Source: Chara braunii
Lineage: Eukaryota > Streptophyta > Charophyceae > Charales > Characeae
Direction of reading: 5' to 3'
NCBI GenBank assembly: GCA_003427395.1
Contig: BFEA01000123.1
Location: 1,971,215-1,995,893 of the forward strand
Length of the DNA stretch: 24,679 nt
How positions within the stretch are numbered: position 1 is the stretch's first letter; each line of letters begins with the position of its first letter. The notes beneath the pieces were generated by a model, which was not told where the DNA came from, ran no database searches, and was given only the letters and a program-made list of their open reading frames with translations. Below, piece after piece: positions 6,991 through 15,660 of the stretch. The position numbers and the translations under genes were made by a program.

Positions 6991-7289
6991 AAGGACAGAC
7001 TCCCTGCTAAAAACCCCAATCCTTCCCCCAGTTTTGCCCCCATCCTTCCCAACAACCTGTTCCTTGTTGGTCAAACACCAGCTCTACTCCAACACCCAAA
7101 TGAAACATAAGAGTATTACAATAGCTTTGAGATTCAACTAAAAAAAGAAGAAGAGCTTCACTCAAATTTAGAAAACTTTGGAGCGAAGCCTATGCTATAC
7201 CCTTTGTCCACATAGAGGTGGCACAACTCCCCGAAATGAAACTGTCATCCTTCTTTCCCTATACCCGCTCTAACAGACTAAACCATCCT

Positions 7290-7610
7290 TAGTTCCAGCC
7301 TTTCTGTCCTCGTAAATAACTTCTCGAGTCTCAAACCCCCTTTGAAGCTAGTGATACAAGGCAACACAACCCGCCCCGGCTCTGACTCTCGTTGTTATAA
7401 CGGATAGAGTGTCTTCCTCCCGCGACCACTCCCCCGACCAAGTCTCACAGATCACAGGGTTATACCCAGACATCAGCCGGTCGTCGAAAATTGATGGTTG
7501 CCGTCTAATCACGGCAACTTCCCAGATCTCAAACCCTCATCCTGAGTTACAGGGCAACGCCCCAGTACCGATCTACGTCGTCCCAGCAAAATTTTCCGCA
7601 GACCTACTCG
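7290..7610 (-). repeat. diverged modular element, fourth copy in array
   Basis: Partner of 6660-6990, offset by about 620 bp: TTCTGTCCTCGTAAATAACT, GATACAAGGCAACACAACCC, GAGTGTCTTCCTCCC, ATCACAGGGTTATACC and AGTTACAGGGCAACGCC, then CTACGTCGTCCCAGCAAA. Same orientation as the three copies upstream. Positions 7611-7943 are A/T-rich and unassigned. Confidence 0.55.
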
Positions 7611-7943
7611 ACCGAAATTCTGTCTAGTTTAGCTGTTCTAATCTCTCCACCACCCCCTTTCACTCAGTTCCGCTTCTGCCCTAAAGCCAAAGCTTACAAT
7701 TCTTATCAGAAATTTATTTCCATGATTACGAAACATGAATACATTCGAATTCTCTCGAAATTAAAGAATCAGACAAACCATCACTAACAATCATGCCAGG
7801 GCAAGAAACCCTAACCAAACCAGAATATCCATAAGAATTGTACCACGTGAATCCGCGAGATCGGAAGAAAAACCATGATTGAAAAATTGGCCCATCAATC
7901 CTAAAGAAAAATGAGAGACTTGTTTGAGACGTCCCGAAGGACC

Positions 7944-8075
7944 TTTTTTTTTTTTTTTTTCCGAACACCTGCCGGTTTGCTAGTGGTGCTGATACGAGCA
8001 GACACCACTAGCACCCGTCGGGGACTCCATCTATTGGTGGGAAGCTGCACCTGCTGGAAACCGGGTCCAGCGTCC
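7944..8075 (-). mobile_element. SINE-A copy with both hairpins and poly(A) tail
   Basis: Read on minus: GGGACGCTGGACCCGG with hairpin 1 at 8052-8070 (GCTGGA/TCCAGC), CCCACCAATAGATGGAG, then hairpin 2 (arms 7979-7988 and 8003-8012, 10 perfect pairs), GTTCGG and 17 A (7944-7960). It is the most complete SINE-A copy here. No TSD was recognised. The tail abuts GGTCCTTCGGGACGTC (minus), which by chance or descent resembles the U6 5' stem-loop. Confidence 0.72.
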
Positions 8076-8682
8076 CTTAGATACATATAAATGTTTGCAC
8101 AAACATACATGACGACATTGTTAAGGCACAGCTGATTTATCTACCATGTGACCTGACTGCAAGAAGGCTACTCTGTTTTCGAGGGCAGTTGCTGTCACAC
8201 ATGCTGTAGCCGTGGCGGCAGCCCACACCGAAGATATTCAGTTTGCCATTATCCGTAGCTTATGGAGTTGAGTATAACGAGGCTTCAGTCGTAGAGTTTG
8301 CAAGTAAGACCGCAGCCGGCCTCCTTTCGGTTCTGCAGTTCAAAGTGTGGTTGCCCTGAAGAAAAGAAATTCGTCATTGGTGCACCCTATCAGCAGCATT
8401 CAGTGCCTTGTAGCATTGCTTCACGTGACCCGTCCCTCTCCCCTGCTTGGATTGGTGCAGGAATCATCCGTCGGACATTGGTTGCTCCGTCCTCCCATTT
8501 TTGCTGCCATTGTTGGTCCTTAATTGTCACACCCCAGATGTGTAGCCAGACAGAGGGAAGGAACAGAAAAAGGAAGGGGTGTGGGCAAAGGGAGGGGGGG
8601 GAGGGGAGAGGTGGAGGGGGACAAACCACGGGAGGGCATCAGGCGTGACCGGGTGCTCACACAGTGAACTCAGAAGTTTTAG
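8076..8682. other. unassigned region
   Basis: Mixed sequence without an ORF I trust, without a TSD-bounded insert and without similarity to the rest of the window. A purine-rich stretch (AAAGGGAGGGGGGGGAGG and similar) lies near 8588-8620. Confidence 0.5.
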
Positions 8683-8994
8683 TTAGAGGGGGGACGGTAT
8701 GAGAACAAAGTTAGTTGGGCGGTAGGGGACCTGGAAGTCCCCCAGCGATCGTCTCTGCCAGTCGGGCTCATTCCTTCTCCAGGGATTCCAGTAGATATTA
8801 CCATCAATCCCTAGTTCAGAAAAGGCTTGTTTGGGGTCCTGCCAGATCTGGAGATAGGACTGACGAAGGGCCACTCTGACAGCAGGGTCTTTTTCCAGGA
8901 GACAGTCTCGCTGCATTGTCCTACAGGCTTCGGATGTACGGGCTCTAATCTCGTCTTCTACAGTGGCAAATCGTCCACCGCTGTCTGCCAACAA
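8683..8994 (-). pseudogene. LINE ORF2 C-terminal fragment (tentative)
   Basis: An open minus-strand frame of about 100 codons ends PYRPTNFVLIPSPL. LINE-2 ends similarly, PYTANPPSFVLLPG (stop at 23711), and both are preceded by tryptophan- and arginine-rich sequence. There is no upstream domain and no ATG at the 5' end (the frame opens at TTG). I read it as the last part of a LINE ORF2 in reverse orientation. It abuts, head to head, the plus-strand LINE fragment that begins at 8997. The similarity is short, hence the low confidence. Confidence 0.4.
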
Positions 8995-8996
8995 AT

Positions 8997-9697
8997 GACT
9001 GGCTGACCGACCGTACTAATCTAGAACAGAAAGGTCTGCTGCTTCCATGGTGCCAACGGTGTCAGAGCCTTTTTCCTTTCCATAAGAGGGCGGAAACCAT
9101 CGAACACATCTTCATGCAATGTCCGATCGCTTAATTCATATGGAGATGGTGGGATCGCATATGGAGAAAGATGGAACCCACAGTTCCCTGACCCTGGTCT
9201 TGCAAGCCATATTGGCCGGCCATTGGCCACACGCGGAAGCAGCCACGACTTTCGTAGAGAATATGTACAAACTTGGAAGAAGGGCGGTGATATGGGCACT
9301 ATGGTGGCAGAGATGTACGCTGGCTATGGAAAAGGTGAGAGTAGAGGTGCCAGAAATCACAAAACAGATTCAGCAGCAGGTACATTTCGAACTCACACAG
9401 AGATGGCTCAACACCGAAGCACAATTGGATCATTTCAAACAAGTAGGAGATATTAGGAGACGGATTACAACATCTTGTACAGACTGGGTGGGAGGGGAGA
9501 GAGAAGGCTGGACTGCAAAAGTAGAATGGAGCGGAGATGGGGGGGAGGGACACAGGGAATTGGAAGAGATGAGAGATTATCGCCTCAGCTTCAAAGACTG
9601 GACAAACATAGAACCCTCATTCCCACTTCACCCTTCTGCTGATTTCCCAGACCCTTTCCCTCCCCAAGCCCTTTCCCTGGTAGAGATCCTGTCCTAA
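8997..9697 (+). pseudogene. LINE ORF2 C-terminus with zinc knuckle, frameshifted
   Basis: The first frame reads DWLTDRTNLEQKGLL, then CQRC (9051-9062) and EHIFMQCP (H at 9105, C at 9120), giving C-x2-C ... H-x4-C. FIWRWWD follows a TAA at 9132-9134. LINE-1 has DWLVTNTDLEQKGLL, CSYC, EHCLLACP and WRWWD, so homology is clear. The frame is lost after about 9185 and resumes in another frame as VIWALWWQRC, the counterpart of LMLAWRARC, to a stop at 9697. The sequence is far from both LINE-1 and LINE-2, so this is a third lineage. It is 5'-truncated with no RT. Confidence 0.75.
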
Positions 9698-10029
9698 ATG
9701 ATAAAATCCTGCAATGCAATCTTCCTCACATCTCCTAATCGTATAAGGAATCCTTCCCTGGAGCCCCCCAGGGAGTTTTCTGCTAAATAATTTCTTTATC
9801 CTTCTTTTTCCATCGCTACTCAGAGGTCTACAGATTGGGAGGGTCAAGGCTAGCAGCCTGCGCACTCTCATAATGAGATACTACGAGGGAAGGGGAGGGG
9901 GAGGGAGGAGCTAGTGTGTATCAGCGGGTATTCGGCGCCGGGTTCAGGGTGAAGAGGTTCCTTTCTCCTTTTTTCCTGCTCAGTCAATCCCCTGGATTCC
10001 AGGGCAATCAATGCTGGCGGGATCCCCCC
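9698..10029 (+). other. putative 3' UTR of the LINE fragment
   Basis: Non-coding sequence between the ORF2 stop and the SINE-A-type tail. It contains a short near-palindrome GGAGCCCCCCAGGGAG and a G-rich run (GGGAAGGGGAGGGGGAGGGA, near 9889-9910). If the tail at 10030-10221 belongs to the same insertion, this is its 3' UTR; that linkage is inferred from contiguity. Confidence 0.45.
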
Positions 10030-10186
10030 CGTGACAGTTCTTTTTCTGATGTACTCTATATTCAATCTGTACATGGGACGCTGGACCCGCTTTCCAGCAA
10101 GGTGATGCTCCCCACCAATAGATGGAGTCTTTCCCCAGGTGCTAGTGGTGGCTGCTCTTACGAGCACCACTAACACTGGCGGGGGT

Positions 10187-10221
<35 letters not shown>
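10030..10221 (+). mobile_element. SINE-A-type 3' end with two hairpins and poly(A), downstream of LINE
   Basis: TTCTTTTTCTGATGTACTCT upstream of the head is shared with 2718-2735. Hairpin 1 is at 10080-10098 (GCTGGA CCCGCTT TCCAGC). CTCCCCACCAATAGATGGAG follows, then hairpin 2 (10141-10150 and 10165-10174, one mismatched pair), then about 30 A (10192-10221). Because it follows a LINE ORF2 remnant in the same orientation, it may be that LINE's own tail, and SINE-A copies may parasitise it. Confidence 0.65.
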
Positions 10222-10226
<5 letters not shown>

Positions 10227-10551
10227 TGGCAATCCCGTCCACAGCTTAATAGTAAAAAAAGAAGTGCTCGTGTGAGTATGCTGTCCCCCGATGAAGGTGT
10301 GACCTGTAAACAGATACCAGTTGCAATAGGCACCTGCAGACTTAAAGAAGGACATGAGAAGAATAGTTCGACAACTGCAAGGTTGGCGATGTTAAGGGAG
10401 AGAGTTGCACAGACAAGGACTGATGGATGGGCTGCAACTGCCCACCCCCAAACACAACGCATCGGGATCCTACATGTGTACAATCATAAATGCGAAAAAA
10501 TTCTTTTTCCGGTCTGGTACAGTCAAAATGAGGGTGTGTTGTTTAGGGTAG
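10222..10551. other. unassigned region
   Basis: The block GAAGTGCTCGTGTGAGTATG (10262-10281) resembles the right end of the TIR element at 16789-16808. The remainder lies under a 229-codon frame that runs through the U6 copy and its tail, so the frame is not a gene. Confidence 0.4.
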
Positions 10552-10567
10552 GAGAATGCCATGTTGT

Positions 10568-10673
10568 GTCCTTCAGGACATCCGCTAAAAATTGTAACGA
10601 TGCAGAGAAGATGAGCATGGCCCCTGCGATAGGATTGCATCCGCTTAAAAAGAAGGAAAGAAGAAAAAAAAAA
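10568..10673 (+). pseudogene. U6 snRNA retrocopy with 16-bp TSDs
   Basis: Starts GTCCTTCAGGACATCCG directly after the left TSD GAGAATGCCATGTTGT (10552-10567). It continues with AACGATGCAGAGAAGAT and AGCATGGCCCCTGCG, the U6 core with the ACAGAGA box changed to GCAGAGA. The 3' third is diverged. An A/G-rich tail runs to 10673 and the right TSD GAGAATGCCATGTTGT follows at 10674-10689. There is no T-run terminator. The box substitution and decay argue against function, while the perfect TSDs argue for fairly recent insertion. Confidence 0.87.
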
Positions 10674-10689
10674 GAGAATGCCATGTTGT

Positions 10690-11163
10690 ATGGTGTATGC
10701 AGCAGGCAAGTTCATTCATTGTCTGTTTCTGTCTATTCGAACCATTTTGTGATTATGCCTGTTAGCCTTGTACACATCGCATGCAAATCTTCTCGTCTGT
10801 ATTGGTCTGATCCTTTTTTTTTCTTTTTTGTTTTTAAAGCTGCCTTCTGCTCATCCTCTGACAGCCATATATTTTTCTCTCCCCTCACAGATTTTTTAAC
10901 TGGCGTTCTGCCATGTCATCATGGAACATATCTTTCTTTCACTACCTACCACTACTCCTAAGGCTATACAGGGGACCCCTGCAAGCATAGCTTTCCACCT
11001 CTCTTCGGTGGAGAGAGGTAACCGCATGTTTGCCCCTTTGCCCTATATCGTTTAGGGTGCAGGGTTGGGGCCGCCGGTGGGGGCCCGGCTAGCACAAGGA
11101 CTGATCATTTGCCAGTAAGGGTGCCTCCCTTTTCATCTCGAAGTCCCCCAACCCCAATGGAGT
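10690..11163. other. unassigned region
   Basis: No credible ORF and no match to other parts of the window. CCTCTCTTCGGTGGAGAGAG (11000-11019) can fold as a short stem but has no second copy for comparison. Confidence 0.45.
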
Positions 11164-11220
11164 AACAGTAGGGTGTTCTTTCAAAAAAAAAAAAAAAAAA
11201 AAAAAAAAAACAGTAGTGTC
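11164..11220 (+). mobile_element. poly(A)-only retroinsertion, imperfect TSD
   Basis: AACAGTAGGGTGT on the left (11164-11176) and AACAGTAGTGT on the right (11209-11219) flank TTCTTTC plus a 28-A run (11183-11210). The duplication is short and has an indel, so support is weaker than for the inserts near 4 kb. Confidence 0.5.
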
Positions 11221-11280
11221 TAAAGCCAACACTCTCCCACACACCACACACAACCGACACACACGCGCACTCACACCCAT
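11221..11280. repeat. CA/AC-rich simple sequence
   Basis: Degenerate CACACA-type stretch containing ACACACCACACACAACCGAC and ACACACACGCGCACTCACAC. It may be the decayed tail or flank of the tRNA-like element next to it. Confidence 0.6.
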
Positions 11281-11299
11281 GTTGGCTGAATACCTTACT

Positions 11300-11430
11300 G
11301 ATACCCACTGGGGGGATCCAGCTGACTATCTCAGGTGGTTGGCACCAAGAGTGCCACAGGCAGCCATGGGGATTGAACCCACAACCTCCTGAATGCCACT
11401 TGCGTGCCTAATCAATTGAGCTAGGCCGCT
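11300..11430 (-). mobile_element. tRNA-derived SINE (72-nt tRNA-like head plus body)
   Basis: On minus, 11430-11359 fits the tRNA length exactly (72 nt). The acceptor arms AGCGGCC and GGCTGCC pair at six of seven positions. TA occupies positions 8-9, GCTC starts the D stem, and the T arm GTGGG-TTCAATC-CCCAT has five pairs and the canonical loop. The anticodon stem does not pair, and by numbering the anticodon would be GGC. The D loop lacks the GG pair. It is thus a tRNA relic or SINE head. The body that follows holds a hairpin TGGCAC-TCTTG-GTGCCA. No other copy is in the window, so SINE status is inferred. Confidence 0.6.
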
Positions 11431-11562
11431 GTTTCCCTTTGTTTTCAGAACCACATGGAGAGGGCAGCTGCAGATGCGGGAGGCCCAACCTGTGGCCTTG
11501 CTGTCTTCCGCCGAACACAACGCATCCTCATGATGAGTGCACCTGGGCAGACAGCACTTGTA

Positions 11563-11697
11563 ATTTTTTTATTTTTTATTTTTTTTCTTCTTCCCTTTCA
11601 TCTCGTTTTTTTCCTCTGTTCATCTGATCACATCCGGATTAGACTTGGACCTACTTTTTAGCAGTTCGTGGGTGTACCAACTGAGGTAGGCCCGTCG
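11563..11697 (-). mobile_element. tRNA-derived SINE with A-rich tail
   Basis: On minus, GGGCCTACCTCAGTTGGTAC (start near 11692) matches the element at 4679 (GGGCCTGTCTCAGTTGGTAC), including the A-box. Further similarity extends through the ACGAAC region toward a weak B-box-like block. The element ends in AAAAAAAATAAAAAATAAAA, visible on plus as a T-rich tract near 11565-11592. The shared head plus A-rich tail supports a SINE family distinct from SINE-A. Confidence 0.55.
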
Positions 11698-12659
11698 GTG
11701 ACTTGAAAAATTCATGCATAAACTGCCATAAAGAGATTATTGAACTCACTTAGCTGCGCCCCGCTAGGTCCACGACGGAGGCGCGCTGGCATGCGCTACT
11801 ACGCGAATTATGGGAACTTGAGCTCGCGGTGGCATATCAAGCAGGATGAGGTTTGGGGCGGGAAGAGGCGATGGCGTGGATGGAGTCTTCTATGCAGGTA
11901 AGGCAGGGAGACGCAGAGGAGGTGGGTACGATGTTTCTACGACGCAGAGGAGGTGGGTGTTGGTCTCACGCTGCCCTTCTTTATGCTGCTGATTGCTTTG
12001 TTGCTTAAGGGAGAGCTTATGTTTGAAACTAGGAAGAATGGTGGCGCTGCTAGGTGAGACGTTCTGATCTGATAATCATGAAGGCTAAAGTAATATCTAG
12101 GGGAGTCGCGGAGAGATGTATTCAGTGATAGAGTCATAGGGGTTGATGGGGTTCTCCTCCCTCCTTTCTCAAATAGTGTGTTGTACGTTTTGAAGGCTTG
12201 AACCCCCTGTGGCCACTCGCCAACGGGTTTGGTGAGGTGGGGTCACACTGTTTTTTCGACCCTTGGGAGGGTTGAAGATGGCCGACTAGGAGTTTTCGGT
12301 GCTAGTATTGCTATTGAAAGCTTAGGTGGCTACCAGTGGGAAGAGTTAATTCTTTGCTGTTTCCCCCGACAACGGAGGGGAAGCGTTTGAGAGGGTAAGG
12401 CATGTAGGGTTGAGGAAGTGGGGGAGGAGGGGTTTTGTCAGCTCTAATGGTGATTACCTCCGTGATTCTGCTCTTGTTTAGCTGATGCTCTGGGACTCAC
12501 TCACTAAGGACATACGTGATTTTGAATATGATTTGATTTAGTTTGATTTCATAGCTTTTGATTCATCTCAGCGGTTGATTCTACTATACTTGCCTAAAGA
12601 TTAATTCATGATGGATGTTCTGAGTTGTATGATCTGAGGATATTCCGATTTGCTCTGCC
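11698..12659. other. unassigned region upstream of LINE-1
   Basis: About 1 kb with no ORF over 70 codons that I find credible. A 17-bp direct repeat ACGCAGAGGAGGTGGGT occurs at about 11911-11927 and 11941-11957. The sequence turns A/T-rich after 12500. Confidence 0.5.
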
Positions 12660-12731
12660 TAATTCTGATTTAATTCCGATTGATTTTCTGAGTGATAATT
12701 CTGATTAAATTCTGATTGATTTTCTGAGCGA
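12660..12731. repeat. 36-bp tandem repeat, two units
   Basis: The unit TAATTCTGATT(T/A)AATTC(C/T)GATTGATTTTCTGAG(T/C)GA is repeated at 12660-12695 and 12696-12731 with three differences. It sits just upstream of the 5'-truncated LINE-1. Shorter TTCTGAG/GATCTGAG echoes precede it. Confidence 0.75.
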
Positions 12732-12808
12732 ATTTTGGATCTTGCGTTTCCAATTCCAGTAATCATTACCGGCATCTTTTCACCTCCCAGACTCCTCAAA
12801 AAGACCCT

Positions 12809-15660
12809 CTTGAGGTTCGGCTAGCGAGGGAGAACCTATTGCAATCGGTCCAATCGAGGCTCACATCGGACCAAAGACAGCTGCTGGAAAAACCCCTCTC
12901 GCCAACTGAAATATGGGAGGCTCTGAATGCGATGGAGGACGAGAAAACGCCGGGCATTGACTCCTTCCCAAAGTAGTTCTGGGTACAATTTTGGGACCTG
13001 CTCCATGACGACCTTATGGCCTACATTGCGGCAATACAGACAGAGGGCTCCCTTGGGGGCATGATTGGGCAGGGGGTTACTACACTCCTCTACAAGAAAG
13101 GGGACAAGGAGGACATAAGAAATTACAGACCGATCACCCTCCTCCCGGTTCCTTATAAAATGGTGGCCAAAGCTTTGGTTAACAGATTGCTTCCCCTAAT
13201 GAACATGCCGATCCACCCTGACCAGACGGGCTTCATGCCCAACCGCAATATTCAGGATAATATACTCTTAGTCAATGAGACCATAAAGTATGCAAGACAA
13301 CGGAAAGCCCCAGCGGCGATTCTGTTTATCGACTTTGAAAAAGCATATGACCACGTTGACTGGGACTTTCTGGATATGTGCTTGGTGAAAATGAACTTCG
13401 GACCGACATTTTGCCAATGGATCCGCCTCCTTCATAAATCGGCCACCACAAACATCATGCTCAATGACCACCTGTCGCCCCTTGTTGTGCTTCAAAGATT
13501 GGTGCGCCAGGGGGATCCCATTGCACCCTTACTCTTCGTCATCGTTATGGAGACCCTGGCTTCACTCATCAGGGCCCACCCTCACATCAGCAAGATTCCC
13601 ATTCCCGAACTTCCCGAACACCTTATCCCAATGACCTCGCTGTTTGCAGACGATTTGACTGTCCTCATTAAAGCAGATGCCGACAGCATCCGGGCCCTCT
13701 CGCATGTTATTCACCAGTTCTCGCTCGCGACAGACATGAAAGTTAATTGGGGCTCCAAAACGGAAGGATGGTGGTTGTCTCCTCAACAGCAGCCTCCCCC
13801 GCCACAACCAGAGGTCAAATGGCAGACAAATGAGGAGGCTATCCGGGTCCTTGGGGTGAGGTTAACGGCACTGGGGCCCCCTCCGGATCATGGGGACGTG
13901 CTGGTGGACTTAGCGATTGATCGACTAGCAAGGTGGGAGGGCCTCCATACCTCGTTGGTGGGCCGGGCTCTGGCTATTAACAATGTCGTTCTTGCCGCGA
14001 TCTGGTATAAACTGGCTATATGGCCACTGACAAAGCACCAGTATGCCAGACTCCGAAAAGCGCTAACAACCTACCTTTGGAAAAACAAAGCAAATTCCCA
14101 AGGGTGTATGAATAGAGTCGCCTGGGACATTCTCACCCAACCAAGGGCCAATGGGGGACCTGGGATACTGGACCCCGAAAGAGAGAGTGATGCCCTGATG
14201 TTTAAGGTGTTGGTCAGACTGCTGCTAGGGAATGATATCCTCTGGGGTCCTCTGGCCTGCATACAAATAGCTAACCTGTCCCCGCAACCACTTACTGAAA
14301 ACAGGGTGCAACCGTTCCAATGGCTGACCAACAACCACTGGACAATCCCGCTCCCGAGCCACCAGGGGCACCCGGGTACCACTCCGGCCCAAGCGGCCAG
14401 ACAGGATATATCGAACGATCCCTTATGGCATGATGTGATCAAACTCTGGCGAAAACGTGGGCCAACACTCAAACGCCCACAAAACAGGTGGCATACGTTG
14501 TGGCGGCAACCGCTTTTTGGCAACCCCCACATCCTGGATCACAACGGTGTCCCCTTTCTCCTCAACACTAACTCGCACTGGTTAACGTGGGCAAGGAAGG
14601 GGATTTTTACTGTTGGAAATCTGTGGGACCCCAGAGCGGACGATTGGGCCAGCCCTACGCAAATACAGGCTACATTGAAGCATGTTAAGAATGTTGCCGA
14701 TAAACTGTCCCAGTTAAGGGAGGCTCTACCCCTGGCCTGGCGAGCCACCCTAACTGCAGGGCCCATGGTCCAACAACATGACTGGGTTGTCAGATACACC
14801 GACCTCCCCCACCCGCCAGTAGTCTACCAAGTGCATAAGAATGACGAGGGGAAATGTGTGCTGGAAGCCTATATTCCCGCCCTGCAGAGGGCCCGATTCT
14901 CCAAACTCATAAGGAATGCCGACCTCGATACCTCTGAAGATTGGGGTGGGCTCATGATCATAAGGGTGGTGGGTGACCAAGACAACGGTTGCCACGCTTA
15001 TGAGCATACAGTGCCAGTGGCCAGACTACCATTTGACCCTTACGAGTGGGAATGGCCCGGCCAAAAACCCATGCATATGTGGGATTACACAGTCCGATGG
15101 GGATACAAAGCTTCCCGCCGGGATCTGCCCATCAATCAAAGACTGCTGCAGAGATGGGAGAGAGACTCGCCTATCGACACAAGGCTCATCCATGGTCTGT
15201 CCTGGGCAACCTACTCCAAAATTATGCCGACAGCCCTGAGGGCTCTGCAGTGGCAGATCTTGCACCGGTGCCTCCCCACCCCTGATTGGTTGGTGACCAA
15301 CACAGACCTTGAGCAGAAAGGCCTCCTCTCTCCCATCTGCTCCTACTGTTGTAGGACCACACAGCCGGCCAGGGCAACACTGGAACATTGCTTATTGGCA
15401 TGTCCGATGGTAGCCCAGTTGTGGAGATGGTGGGATGCGGCTTTTCATGCTTTTACTACTTTTCATATTCCTTGGGACCTGGGGCTCATTCTGCTCGGTA
15501 AGAACAATCATCTCACGGCGCAATGGACTCCCTTTGCCGCGAATCTCTTCACGTATACGAGATTGCTGGTGCTCATGCTGGCGTGGAGAGCAAGGTGCTC
15601 CTTTGAAAGGAAAGATCACCAATTTGGGCTGCCACAGGCACAACAAGCTGTATATGTAAA
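12809..15660 (+). mobile_element. LINE-1: 5'-truncated LINE (RT to zinc knuckle)
   Basis: LINE similarity begins near 12809 (frame LEVRLARENLLQSVQSRL, then TPGIDSFPK) and ends near 15660, where it diverges from LINE-2. The APE endonuclease and ORF1 are absent, so the insertion is truncated or recombined. The 3' UTR and poly(A) are also missing. At 15651-15670 the sequence is TATATGTAAATGTAAATGTA, then unrelated sequence, then a different LINE fragment. No TSD was found, as expected for a rearranged copy. Confidence 0.8.

Noticed and set aside
6779-7141. Pro/Ser/Thr-rich ORF in the modular array
   Set aside because: The frame overlaps repeat modules whose paired copies (7290-7610) do not keep it open.
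7925-7943. Fourth U6 fragment (GGTCCTTCGGGACGTC on minus)
   Set aside because: Only the 5' stem-loop-like 16 nt match and the following sequence is not U6; chance cannot be excluded.
9867-9915. G-rich run as a G-quadruplex
   Set aside because: The G runs are short and irregular in part, and no second copy supports conservation.
10221-10236. Shared 15-mer ATCTGGTGGCAATCC with 15804-15818
   Set aside because: Similarity stops soon after on both sides, too short to assign to a LINE fragment.
10272-10961. 229-codon ORF on plus
   Set aside because: It runs through a U6 retrocopy, its A-rich tail and one TSD, so its length is chance in retroposed DNA.
11359-11430. Functional tRNA gene
   Set aside because: The anticodon stem does not pair, the D loop lacks the conserved GG and no T-run terminator follows.
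11880-11900. GCAGGTAAGG as a splice donor of a host gene
   Set aside because: No flanking coding frame or matching acceptor; a donor-like match alone is uninformative.
14071-14532. Antisense ORFs across LINE-1 and LINE-2
   Set aside because: Shadows of the sense ORF2; no motif on that strand.
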